Assembly (NCBI GenBank): GCA_963714035.1
Contig: OY970224.1
Span: 2,046,001 to 2,110,000, forward strand
Direction of reading: 5' to 3'
Length of the DNA: 64,000 nt
DNA from: DATFVB01 sp963714035
GTDB taxonomy: Bacteria; Acidobacteriota; Thermoanaerobaculia; UBA5066; DATFVB01
Shown here: piece after piece, positions 16,663 through 24,330 of the stretch
How positions within the stretch are numbered: position 1 is the first letter of the stretch
Layout: each line of letters opens with the position of its first letter
The notes under the pieces: generated by a model
Databases searched by the model: none
The model's input: only the letters and a program-made list of their open reading frames with translations
What the model was told of the DNA's origin: nothing
Translations under genes and position numbers: made by a program

Positions 16663-17139
16663 CTATTCGACGAGCGGAATGCTCGACGCGAGGTCGTAGC
16701 GAACCGCCGCGCGGATCTTGTTCTCGATCTGCGCCCAGCGGGCGACCTGGACGTCCGAAACGCCCGCGTGCTGCATCTTGCCCACGTAGGTCTTCCGCAG
16801 ATTCACTTCCTCCATGTCGATCGCGAGCGACCGATGGAGGAGCTCCCGCGCGGAAGCGTTCGAGGCCTTCCCCTTGTTGTAAGCCTCGGCGTAATCCTGG
16901 ATCAACTTGATCATCTTGTCGTTGAGGCCGCGCAGCTCGCTCTGGTAAGCATCGTAGATCGGCCAGAAGGTCTTCCCTTCGGCCTCCGAGAGCTTCATGT
17001 TGGAGGCGACGATGACCTTGCGATCCCCCTTGAGCTTGTCGCGCAGGATGTCCATGTTGTTGGTCCCGCCCTGCTGCGCGGAAAGAGGCAGAGCGAGAGC
17101 CGCGAGCGCCGCGGCAAAGAGGATCCTCGTGAATTTCAT
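16663..17139 (-). CDS. Periplasmic helical protein, possibly Spy/CpxP-like
   Basis: This 158-residue protein has a signal peptide (MKFTRILFAAALAALALPLSAQ). The rest is helical and charged: NMKLSEAEGKTFWPIYDAYQSELRGLNDKMIKLIQDYAEAYNKG and later RWAQIENKIRAAVRYDLASSIPLVE. The fold and length recall small periplasmic chaperone-like proteins, but the LTxxQ motif of Spy/CpxP is absent, so this assignment is weak. It has a strong ribosome site (AAGGAGAT) and is cotranscribed with DUF2950. Confidence 0.7.
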   Translation of the reverse strand: MKFTRILFAAALAALALPLSAQQGGTNNMDILRDKLKGDRKVIVASNMKLSEAEGKTFWPIYDAYQSELRGLNDKMIKLIQDYAEAYNKGKASNASARELLHRSLAIDMEEVNLRKTYVGKMQHAGVSDVQVARWAQIENKIRAAVRYDLASSIPLVE

Positions 17140-17170
17140 TCCGATCTCCTTCTCAAAAAAAAGTATCCGA

Positions 17171-18109
17171 TCAAAACCCGTCGTCGGTCGGGGTCCACGA
17201 TTCGTCGGGATCGTAATCCGTGATCGCGCGGGCGACCGTGTCGGTCGACGGTCCGAGGTCCTTCTGGAAGACGATGCCCTGCCGGTTGATCAGGAAGCTC
17301 ATGACTCCGGAGTTGCCGTACTTGGCGGGCCACGCGACCATCGCGAACCCCTTCGTCAGCGCGCCCTTGTCGTCGATATAGTTCCGGGCGCCGCCCGGGG
17401 CGCTCTTTCCCTGCGCCGTCAGGATCTTGAAGTAATACCCGTGGAACGGCTCCGGCGGCTGATTGCCGGTCTTGTATCCCTCGAGAGACGCGTCGGCGAC
17501 GAGGACGCCGAGGGGGCTCGGGCGGGCATTCTCGGCGACCGGCCAGTAGAGCCCGTCGCGCTTCCCGTCGGAGCTGAAGAATTTCGCGGCGTATGCCTTG
17601 CTCCCCGCATACTTCGCGGCGAAGTATTCGCGCTGGGCGTCCACGTACGCATGCATCGTCGTGATCGTGAAAAGCTCGTTTCGGCCGACGCGCCGGTTCG
17701 CGAGCTCTTCCCGCCCCGCGTCGATGTCGAACCGCCACCATCCGTCCTTCTTCACGAGGGGAATCGGAAACGGCCACCCGTCTTTTCCGATGAGCGCGAC
17801 CTTGCCCCCGGTCCGCCCATCCTCGAAGACGACCTTCTCCTCGACGAGCTGCTTGACGCGAAGGCCGTCCTGCTTGTCGGCCACGTCGTCTCCCGAGTGG
17901 AGGAGGTCGGTGCTGTTGGGCCCGAAGACCGCATTCGCCTTCGCCGCGTCGCCCGAACCCGCGATCGCCGCGACCGCGCGCATGGCCTCTTCCGGCGTCG
18001 AGTACGACGCCTGGGCCGAAGCGCGACCCGAGGCGACTACCGCGGCGAAGGCCAGGGCGAGCGACGCCGCCAGGAAGAATCTGTGAGCCCCGTTCTTCAT
18101 CGTCGTCAT
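17171..18109 (-). CDS. Exported DUF2950 protein
   Basis: This 312-residue protein has a signal peptide and matches DUF2950 along its length: YSTPEEAMRAVAAIAGSGDAAKANAVFGP, WPFPIPLVKKDGWWRFDIDAGREELANRRVGRNELFTITTMHAYVDAQREY, FFSSDGKRDGLYWPV, EPFHGYYFKILTAQGKSAPGGARNYI and the end VMSFLINRQGIVFQKDLGPST. The family is periplasmic and of unknown function; it is nearly always adjacent to DUF3300, as here (11-base gap). The start ATG at 18109 has GGAGG upstream. Confidence 0.92.
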   Translation of the reverse strand: MTTMKNGAHRFFLAASLALAFAAVVASGRASAQASYSTPEEAMRAVAAIAGSGDAAKANAVFGPNSTDLLHSGDDVADKQDGLRVKQLVEEKVVFEDGRTGGKVALIGKDGWPFPIPLVKKDGWWRFDIDAGREELANRRVGRNELFTITTMHAYVDAQREYFAAKYAGSKAYAAKFFSSDGKRDGLYWPVAENARPSPLGVLVADASLEGYKTGNQPPEPFHGYYFKILTAQGKSAPGGARNYIDDKGALTKGFAMVAWPAKYGNSGVMSFLINRQGIVFQKDLGPSTDTVARAITDYDPDESWTPTDDGF

Positions 18110-18120
18110 CACTTCCCTCC

Positions 18121-19443
18121 TCATCGCCTGCCGCCGCCGCGGCCGCCGCCGCCGCCGCGACTCATGGACCCCCGCGAGCTCGAGGACCGGGTCGAGCTCG
18201 AGCCTCCGCGCGAGCCGCTCCACGCGCTGCTGCCGGAGCTTCCGCGGCTCCCGCTGAAGGAAGACGATCCGGATCCCCGGCTCGAGGAGCCGGAGCCGAA
18301 TGAGCCGCCGCCTCCCGAAGGACGCGTCGATGCGGATGCGCCGGCGCCGCCGCGAGAACCGCTGCCGGTACCGGCGCCGCCCCGAGTGGAGGCGGATGCG
18401 CCTCCGGTTGCCGAGGTCGAACGCGAGCCGTAGCCCCGGGCCTGGTTGTTCGAAACGCCCGTCCCGCCGCGGCCACCGTATTTCGAGGACTTGTTCGAGG
18501 CGCTCCCTCGTCCCGAATCGCGGTTCCAGCCCTGACGGCCGCCGTTCTTCGGAGAGGCCTGGCCGCGATTCCCCTGGCCCCGGCCTCCGTCGCCCCGGTT
18601 GCCGAAGTTGCCGTCGGTCCTGCCGTTGAAGTTGTTCTGGCGGTTGATGTCGATGTCCACGTCGCTGTGGCCCCATCCCCACGAGCAGCCGCCCCACATC
18701 GCCGCGCCCCAGATGAAGCCGGCGGTGAACGCCATGGCGCCGTAGCCCCACCCGTAATAGGCGGGCGGATAGTAGTAGGTCGGGTAGGCCCACGCCGAGC
18801 CGTAGACGACGGTACTCGAGTACTGCGGGACGTAGATGACCTCGGGATTGGACGGCTGGATCACGATGATCTTGTCCTGCTGCTGGGTGACGGTCTGCTG
18901 GGGAGTCGTCTTCAGGTTGCCGCTCTCATACGCTTTCCCGCGCATCCGCTGCACCGCGTCGAGCACTTCGGACCGCTGCGCCATGAACGCCTCGCCCATG
19001 TCCTGTGTCCAGTCGAGGTTTTCGTTCATCTTCTTCAGCACGTCGGGAAACCCGCAGATCGATTTCACACTCGCGTCCCAGGTCTCGGGCTTCAGGGCGT
19101 CCTCGAGCGCCTTCTCCTTCAGGCCGGGATGCTTCTCGAGCCAGCGCGCCGCCTGCACGATCTGGATCGGAAAGGTCGATGCCATGAGGATCTGCGTCAG
19201 GAGAGAGTCCGGATAGAGCGCCACCGGCGCGACCATCTGTTCGAGCTGATCGGGCGCGAACTTTTCCGTCTCGGGCATTCCGGGCGCCGGAGATGCCACG
19301 GCGGGTTTCGCGGCCGCCGGCGGCGGCGGCGCTTTCGCCTGCTGGGCGAAAGCCGGGCCGGACGACGCGATCGCGACGAGCGGCAAAAGCAGGATCGCGG
19401 TCGCCTCGCGGACCGCGTTCCCGAATTCGGAGCGTTGCTTCAT
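18121..19443 (-). CDS. Exported DUF3300 protein with Gly/Ser-rich tail
   Basis: The protein has 440 residues from the ATG at 19443, which has GGGAGG five bases upstream and is preferred to the upstream GTG at 19476. After a signal peptide comes the DUF3300 domain (about 45-235): FAPDQLEQMVAPVALYPDSLLTQILMASTFPIQIVQAARWLEKHPGLK, WDASVKSICGFPDVLKKMNENLDWTQDMGEAFMAQRSEVLDAVQRMR, VIYVPQYSSTVVYGSAW. A membrane-like Gly/Tyr/Trp stretch follows, then 170 residues of Gly/Ser/Arg-rich low complexity. It is the first gene of a five-gene operon. Function unknown. Confidence 0.92.
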   Translation of the reverse strand: MKQRSEFGNAVREATAILLLPLVAIASSGPAFAQQAKAPPPPAAAKPAVASPAPGMPETEKFAPDQLEQMVAPVALYPDSLLTQILMASTFPIQIVQAARWLEKHPGLKEKALEDALKPETWDASVKSICGFPDVLKKMNENLDWTQDMGEAFMAQRSEVLDAVQRMRGKAYESGNLKTTPQQTVTQQQDKIIVIQPSNPEVIYVPQYSSTVVYGSAWAYPTYYYPPAYYGWGYGAMAFTAGFIWGAAMWGGCSWGWGHSDVDIDINRQNNFNGRTDGNFGNRGDGGRGQGNRGQASPKNGGRQGWNRDSGRGSASNKSSKYGGRGGTGVSNNQARGYGSRSTSATGGASASTRGGAGTGSGSRGGAGASASTRPSGGGGSFGSGSSSRGSGSSSFSGSRGSSGSSAWSGSRGGSSSTRSSSSRGSMSRGGGGGRGGGRR

Positions 19444-19488
19444 GAAGACCTCCCTGCTCGACGCGGTGCGCACCACCGCGCTGTTTTC

Positions 19489-19532
19489 ACTCTAGGCCAG
19501 CGGGCGGTCCGCATTCTATGGGACTTAGGTCC
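19489..19532 (-). promoter_or_regulatory. Regulon palindrome 2 and -10 of DUF3300 operon
   Basis: In the direction of transcription the core is GGACCTAAGTCC (19532-19521) followed by CATAG; the -10-like TAGAGT (19494-19489) begins 27 bases after the core. The predicted leader to the ATG at 19443 is about 40 bases. Confidence 0.8.
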
Positions 19533-19583
19533 TAGGACACGCATGCAACGGCTCGCCTTCATCGCTTCGCGGCACGAGCCCTG

Positions 19584-19626
19584 AGACCAAAGTCCCATGG
19601 AAAGGGGACGAAGTCTCTCCTAGTGT
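19584..19626 (+). promoter_or_regulatory. Regulon palindrome 3 and -10 of ZIP-like gene
   Basis: The core is AGACCAAAGTCC (19584-19595) followed by CATGG; the -10-like TAGTGT (19621-19626) begins 26 bases after the core. It lies 51 bases from palindrome 2 and points the other way. Confidence 0.75.
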
Positions 19627-19724
19627 CCCGAGGTGCTCGTCGTCACTTTGTGGCTCTCTTTCGCCGCCGTCGCCGTGGGCCGTTCGGGCCGGCGACCGTC
19701 AGGTTCCCTCTCGAAGCGTCGGGC

Positions 19725-20525
19725 ATGTCCACCTTCGCCCTGATTTCTGGATCGAAGTCGCTCTCCGGCGGCCGGAGCGCGCTCGCGACGCTGGCGGTCG
19801 CCCTCGTGTTCGCCGCGATTTTCCTCTTCGGCGGCCGGGCGGCGCGATTCTGGGAACGTCGCGGACACGGCCTCTTCCTGTCGTTCGCGACGGGAGTCTC
19901 CGTCGCCTACGTCTTCGTGCACGTCCTGCCCGTATTGAGCGCGATCCGGGAGCTCCACACGGGAGCGCCGGACGAGTTCCGGAAGAGGTTTCCGGAGTAC
20001 AGCGTGTACCTCTGGGCGATGCTCGGCTTCCTGGTCTTCGACGGTCTCGAAATGGCGGAAGGGGCGCCGCCGCGTTCCGGCGGAAGTCTCGCGAAAGAGC
20101 AGACGTTCCCCTGGCGGCTCAGCGTGCACATCGCCGGCTTCGCCGTCTATGCATGGCTCCTTTCCTACCTGATGGTGTGGACGCGGAAGCCGGCCGAAGC
20201 GCTCGGGCTCTACGCGGTCGCGATGGGAATGCACATTCTTCCCGTCGGCCTCAACCTGCGCGGGCACCACCCGGCGGCGTACGACCGCTTCGGAGCGCCG
20301 CTTCTCGCGACGGCGTCTCTGGCCGGATGGGGATGCGCGATGACGGTCTCCATTCCGACTTCCGGCCTGCTGGATCTCGTGGCGTTCGTGGCCGGCGGGG
20401 TGATCGTCAATTCCGTGATCGTCGAGCTTTCCCAGAAACGGAAAGGCCATTACCCGTTCTTCCTGGCGGGGACGGTCGTGTACGCCGCGCTCCTCCTGAC
20501 GCTTTCGCATTTCGAGCAGGGCTGA
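19725..20525 (+). CDS. Multi-pass membrane protein, ZIP-like
   Basis: This 266-residue protein has about seven or eight membrane helices. FATGVSVAYVFVHVLPVLSAIREL resembles the ZIP transporter helix-4 region (a His-Pro motif in the membrane), and MGMHILPVGLNLRGHHPAAYDRFG recalls the second metal-site helix. Normal ZIP histidine clusters are incomplete, so metal transport is uncertain. The ATG at 19725 is chosen because the predicted transcription start (about 19633) excludes the upstream GTG at 19623. It is first in a two-gene unit. Confidence 0.6.
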   Translation: MSTFALISGSKSLSGGRSALATLAVALVFAAIFLFGGRAARFWERRGHGLFLSFATGVSVAYVFVHVLPVLSAIRELHTGAPDEFRKRFPEYSVYLWAMLGFLVFDGLEMAEGAPPRSGGSLAKEQTFPWRLSVHIAGFAVYAWLLSYLMVWTRKPAEALGLYAVAMGMHILPVGLNLRGHHPAAYDRFGAPLLATASLAGWGCAMTVSIPTSGLLDLVAFVAGGVIVNSVIVELSQKRKGHYPFFLAGTVVYAALLLTLSHFEQG

Positions 20526-20556
20526 CGCGCCGCCGGTCCGGCCGAAGAGGTGAGTC

Positions 20557-21006
20557 ATGGATTCGATTCTGAACGCTCTTTCCCGCGCGGTCGGTCAGCT
20601 CCTCGGCCGGGCGAGCGGTCCCTTCCATCTCCGGCTGGTCGTGACGCCGGCGATCGCGACGATCTATGCGATCCGGACGGGGCTGAGAGACGCCCGAGCC
20701 GGGCATCCGGCGTTCCTGTGGGAGGCCGTCCGAAATCCGGACGCGCGGCATCGTCTTCGCCGCTCGTGGCGGAAGGACATCGGCAAGATGATCGTGGTGG
20801 TTCTCGCCGTCGACACCCTGTACCAGCTCGTCGTCCTGCGAGCCTTCTATCCGCTCCAGGCGCTGCTCCTGGTCCTCGTCCTCGCAATGATTCCCTACGC
20901 CGTGAGCCGCGGCGTCACGACGCGGGTGGCGCGCGCTCTCCCGGGGCCGAAAGCGGGGCGAGGGTCGAGCGAGTCGGAAAGCCCCCCGAAACGGACGACC
21001 CCCTAG
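20557..21006 (+). CDS. Small membrane protein of unknown function
   Basis: This 149-residue protein has about three hydrophobic helices, RLVVTPAIATIYAIRTGLRDARAG, KMIVVVLAVDTLYQLVVLRAFYPLQALLLVLVLAMIPYAV, with a soluble Arg-rich loop between them (NPDARHRLRRSWRKDIG) and a charged C-terminal tail. It follows the ZIP-like gene by 31 bases. Proteins of this type recur beside stress genes but I know no function. Confidence 0.65.
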   Translation: MDSILNALSRAVGQLLGRASGPFHLRLVVTPAIATIYAIRTGLRDARAGHPAFLWEAVRNPDARHRLRRSWRKDIGKMIVVVLAVDTLYQLVVLRAFYPLQALLLVLVLAMIPYAVSRGVTTRVARALPGPKAGRGSSESESPPKRTTP

Positions 21007-21035
21007 CAGGCTGCGAGAACGCGGAGCGAGCCGGT

Positions 21036-21752
21036 TCAGCGCGGCGGCGGAGGCGGCGGCTCGGGCATCTTCGGCACGTCGCCGGGATGGGCGATCACCG
21101 CGTTGCCCGGCGGAAACGCTTCTGACGCGCCGACGACGTACCAGCCGGTGCCCTCCGCGGGACCGGGCGCGGGCGCGGGGCCCGGCGCCTTCCCGGACGG
21201 GATGACGTGGAGCGTTCCCCCTTCCATCGACAGGTCTCCGGAAAGAACGCTTGCGCCCAGCGCCTGCTGCTTCGCCTTGAAAGCGGGAAGGCCGGTCAGA
21301 TAAGTGATCGATTTGACGTCCGACTTTTTCGTGCTGACGAGCGTTCCGGTCTTGAAGGCATGGAAGACGTACGCGTTGTTCTTCAGCTTCGGCTCGTCCC
21401 GGGCGACGACCGTTCCCTTCGGAAGGAGGTCGATCTGCCAGGCGGTCTCGTGGTTCAGGTCCTTCGTCATCGGCGTGATCGCCTTCACCATCGACTTCGG
21501 AATGTGCACTTGCGCCTTTTCGATGAGGCCGCGGTAGACGAAACCGTCGGCGACGGTCCTCGGCTCGCCGAGCGCGAACGTCGATCCCGTCGGATTGAGC
21601 TCGATCCGGTAGATCTCGATGTGCGCGACCGGCGCGGCGGAAGGCCGGTAGACGGGCGGCGGCGGGGCGGCCGTCGAGGCGGCGGACGACTGCCCGTAGG
21701 ACGTCGCGGAAACGGCGAGCAGTACCAGCATCAGCGCCCTTCGTTTTTGCAT
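21036..21752 (-). CDS. Exported protein with Pro-rich ends
   Basis: This 238-residue protein starts at the ATG at 21752. A signal peptide (MQKRRALMLVLLAVSATSYGQ) is followed by a Pro-rich linker, a soluble domain of about 150 residues (VAHIEIYRIELNPTGSTFALGEPRTVADGFVYRGLIEKAQVHIPKSMVKAITPMTKDLN, TGTLVSTKKSDVKSITYLTGLPAFKAKQ) and a Pro-rich tail ending PEPPPPPPR. The domain, with KSMVKAITPMTKDLNHETAWQIDLLPKGTVVARDEPKLKNNAYVFHAFKTGTLVSTKKSDVKSI, looks like two copies of a short beta unit with a Lys-Ser-Lys-x-Ile turn. Not recognised as a named family. Predicted to be driven by palindrome 4. Confidence 0.65.
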   Translation of the reverse strand: MQKRRALMLVLLAVSATSYGQSSAASTAAPPPPVYRPSAAPVAHIEIYRIELNPTGSTFALGEPRTVADGFVYRGLIEKAQVHIPKSMVKAITPMTKDLNHETAWQIDLLPKGTVVARDEPKLKNNAYVFHAFKTGTLVSTKKSDVKSITYLTGLPAFKAKQQALGASVLSGDLSMEGGTLHVIPSGKAPGPAPAPGPAEGTGWYVVGASEAFPPGNAVIAHPGDVPKMPEPPPPPPR

Positions 21753-21797
21753 CGTCGACTCCTTGCGATTTTTCGAGTGAGGCATTCCTCGGAAAAG

Positions 21798-21841
21798 CGT
21801 ATAACCGATCGACTCCCGTCCTATCTATAGGACCTTGGTCC
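21798..21841 (-). promoter_or_regulatory. Regulon palindrome 4 and -10 of exported-protein gene
   Basis: The core is a perfect palindrome, GGACCAAGGTCC in the minus direction (21841-21830), followed by TATAG. A -10-like TATACG (21803-21798) begins 27 bases after the core; TACGCT overlaps it. The site lies in the divergent region before DUF2252, whose own promoter is not obvious. Confidence 0.75.
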
Positions 21842-21989
21842 ATCGGGCGGCGGACACCGCCCAATTCCACGCGCTTTTCCCGGGAATCGGGACCCGGATC
21901 CAATGGAAGAGCGGTCTTCGACCCACCGGGATGAACGAGAGGGAATCCCGGGAATTGCGCCGCGAGCGCATTCAGGAGAGAGTCTTCGC

Positions 21990-23390
21990 ATGAGAAGACC
22001 TCTCCGACCCGGTCCGGAACGCGCGGCCCCGAAGCCCCGATCGCGGCGGGAGCAGTACGCCGCTGGAAAAGCTCTCCGGACGACGTGTCCGCGCGAGACG
22101 CACGCGAAATGGAAGGCTCCCACCGGCCGGCGAGATCCCGTCGAGCTCGTCCTCGAGGCCGAAAAGGGACGTCTCCCGGAGCTTCTGCCGCTCCGCCATG
22201 GGCGGATGGTCCGTTCCGCGTTCACGTTCTACCGCGGAGCGGCCGCGACGATGGCGGCGGACCTCGCGTCGACGCCTGCCAGCGGCATCCGGGTCCAGGT
22301 CTGCGGCGACGCCCACCTCTGCAACTTCGGCGGATTCGCGACGCCGGAGAGGCGGGTCATCTTCTCCATCAACGATCTCGACGAGACGCTCCCCGGGCCG
22401 TGGGAGTGGGACGTCAAGCGCCTCGCGGCGAGCTTCGTCGTGGCGTGCCGGGACAACGGCCTGAAAGATTCCGTCGCCCGAGAAGCGGCGACGACCTGCG
22501 TCCGGGCCTATCGCGAGTCGATGGCCGAGTTCAGCGAAATGAAGACGCTCGAGCTCTGGTATCTCTCCCTCGAAGCGGAGAAGCTCGTCGCCGACATCGA
22601 GGATCCCGCGATTCGAAAGAGAGCGATCGCGCGTCTGCAGAAGGAGAAGTCCCGAAGCATCGCCGAGGACATCTTTCCCAAGCTGGTGGAGCACAAGGGG
22701 GACCTGCCGCTCATCAAGGACCAGCTCCCCACGATCTTCCACCACGAGGAGCTCCCTCCGGGAAAAGTCCATAAGACCGTCCGCGAAACGCTCGCCGCGT
22801 ACCGGGAGACGCTTTCCCATTCCCATCAGGCCCTGCTCGACCGCTACGAGCTTCGCGACGCCGCGATCAAAGTGGTGGGGATCGGCAGCGTCGGGACGTC
22901 CTGCTGGGTTCTCCTCTTCATGGCCGGCGAAGAGGACCCGCTCTTCCTCCAGGTCAAGGAAGCGCGCGCCTCGGTGCTCGAGCCTCACGTCGGGAAGAGC
23001 ATTTTCCCGAACCACGGTCAGCGGGTCGTCAACGGCTATCGGCTCATGCAGCCCGCGAGCGACATGTTCCTCGGCTGGTGCCGGGGGCCGGAACGGGACT
23101 TCTTCGTCCGCCAGCTCCGGGACATCAAGATCAGCATTCGCGTCGAGACCTTCGGCCGCGGCGAGATGGATCTCTACGCGACCTGGTGCGGCAGGGCGCT
23201 CGCGCTCTCCCACGCCCGGTCCGGACAGTCGATGCGGCTGAGCGGGTACATGGGCAAGAGCGACACCTTCGAGGAAGCGATCGCGAAATTCTCGATGGCC
23301 TATGCCGACCAGAACGCGAAGGATCACGCGGCGCTCGAGCGCGCGGTCCGGTCGGGCAAGGTCGAGGCGCTGATCGAAGAGACCCGATAG
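21990..23390 (+). CDS. DUF2252 family protein
   Basis: This 466-residue cytoplasmic protein matches DUF2252: REQYAAGKALRTTCPRETHAKWKAPTGRRDPVELV, RMVRSAFTFYRGAAATMAADLAS, VQVCGDAHLCNFGGFATPERRVIFSINDLDETLPGPWEWDVKRLAASFVVACRDNG, VVGIGSVGTSCWVLLFMAGEEDPLFLQVKEARASVLE, and YLAWCG-like LYATWCGRALALSHARSG. The GDAHLCNFG and NDLDETLPGPWEWDVKRL motifs recall the catalytic and metal-binding loops of kinase-like or aminoglycoside-phosphotransferase folds, but activity is unproven. ATG 21990 is preferred over ATG 21903 because it has AGGAG upstream. Confidence 0.9.
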   Translation: MRRPLRPGPERAAPKPRSRREQYAAGKALRTTCPRETHAKWKAPTGRRDPVELVLEAEKGRLPELLPLRHGRMVRSAFTFYRGAAATMAADLASTPASGIRVQVCGDAHLCNFGGFATPERRVIFSINDLDETLPGPWEWDVKRLAASFVVACRDNGLKDSVAREAATTCVRAYRESMAEFSEMKTLELWYLSLEAEKLVADIEDPAIRKRAIARLQKEKSRSIAEDIFPKLVEHKGDLPLIKDQLPTIFHHEELPPGKVHKTVRETLAAYRETLSHSHQALLDRYELRDAAIKVVGIGSVGTSCWVLLFMAGEEDPLFLQVKEARASVLEPHVGKSIFPNHGQRVVNGYRLMQPASDMFLGWCRGPERDFFVRQLRDIKISIRVETFGRGEMDLYATWCGRALALSHARSGQSMRLSGYMGKSDTFEEAIAKFSMAYADQNAKDHAALERAVRSGKVEALIEETR

Positions 23391-23528
23391 CCCCGGTTTC
23401 GAGTTACGAGTCGCGAGTCGCGAGTCGCGAATTCAGGATCCGAAACGGAGAGCGGGCCTTCGCCCTTCGATCCCGGACTTTCGACTTTCAACTCGGCACT
23501 CGCAACTGTGCCCTGTTGCAGGCCACTA

Positions 23529-23572
23529 CGACCATGGTCCCATAGGAATCCCCGGGAACGCCCCGCTAGAGT
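23529..23572 (+). promoter_or_regulatory. Regulon palindrome 5 and -10 of hdeD-like gene
   Basis: The core is CGACCATGGTCC (23529-23540) followed by CATAG; the -10-like TAGAGT (23567-23572) begins 27 bases after the core. The same core-flank and -10 occur at palindrome 2. The leader is about 35 bases. Confidence 0.75.
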
Positions 23573-23611
23573 TCGGACGGTCGAGAAGACCGTGAGAAAA
23601 AGGAGAAGCCC

Positions 23612-24160
23612 ATGAGTTCCATCTCGAAGGAAGTCCGGTCCGGCGGTCGCCGAATGACGTTCCTCGGAATCATCACCATCCTCCTCGGGCTCGCCGCGAT
23701 GGCGACCCCCATGTTGACGGGACTCTCGGTGGTCATGATCGTGGGCGTCTTCGTGATCATCGCCGGGATCATGCGAATGGCGTGGTCTTTCGGGGCCGGG
23801 ACGTTCGGCCGAGGGCTGCTCGCGTTCGCGATCGGCGGCCTGATCCTCCTCTGCGGTCTCGCGCTCGTCACCGATCCGCTCATCGGCTCGAAATTCCTGA
23901 CCGTGATCATCGCGATCTGCCTGATCGCGGACGGCATCGCCGAGGTGATGGGAGCGTTCCGCGTCGGTTCCGGCAGCCGCGGGTGGCTGCTGGTGGGAGG
24001 AATCGTCTCGATCGTTCTCGGGATGATGATCTGGCGGCAGTACCCTCTCTCCGGGAGCTGGGCGATCGGGGTCCTGCTCGGAATCCGGCTCCTTTTTGCC
24101 GGAATGGCGATGATCACCGGCGGGTCGGCAGTGAAGAAGCTCGCCAACGCGGCCGCGTAG
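23612..24160 (+). CDS. HdeD/DUF308 family membrane protein
   Basis: This 182-residue protein has six membrane helices in three paired DUF308 units: TFLGIITILLGLAAMATPMLTGLSVVMIVGVFVIIAGIMRMAW, LLAFAIGGLILLCGLALVTDPLIGSKFLTVIIAICLIADGIAEVMGAFRV and WLLVGGIVSIVLGMMIWRQYPLSGSWAIGVLLGIRLLFAGMAMITGG. HdeD contributes to acid resistance at high cell density in E. coli. It has a good ribosome site (AGGAGAAG) before ATG 23612 and is preceded by palindrome 5. Confidence 0.9.
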   Translation: MSSISKEVRSGGRRMTFLGIITILLGLAAMATPMLTGLSVVMIVGVFVIIAGIMRMAWSFGAGTFGRGLLAFAIGGLILLCGLALVTDPLIGSKFLTVIIAICLIADGIAEVMGAFRVGSGSRGWLLVGGIVSIVLGMMIWRQYPLSGSWAIGVLLGIRLLFAGMAMITGGSAVKKLANAAA

Positions 24161-24278
24161 GACCGACCGGACCCTTCCGGTCCCGATTCGGCTCGACCGG
24201 CCGAAGCTCCGGCTCACCGGCGTCGGGATGAAAGCCTGACGCGCCGCGAGATTCGCGGTGCGCTCGCGCCGCCGCGCT

Positions 24279-24321
24279 GGACCAAGGTCCAATTGGCGCG
24301 GTCCGCGATCGCCCGTACTCT
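24279..24321 (+). promoter_or_regulatory. Regulon palindrome 6 and -10 of patatin gene
   Basis: The core is a perfect GGACCAAGGTCC (24279-24290) followed by AATTG; the -10-like TACTCT (24316-24321) begins 26 bases after the core and ends nine bases before the ATG at 24331, suggesting a leaderless mRNA. Confidence 0.85.
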
Positions 24322-24330
24322 GTGAGGAAG

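Noticed and set aside
21890..21901. GGACCCGGATCC-like palindrome before the DUF2252 gene
   Set aside because: Resembles the regulon core and is followed by AATGG, but the spacer is CG, the arm is changed and no -10-like hexamer is at 26-27 bases. May be a decayed site.
23401..23440. Repeated GAGTCGC words that could look like a CRISPR array
   Set aside because: Seven-base direct repeats without spacers; similar low-complexity text occurs in several intergenic regions here.
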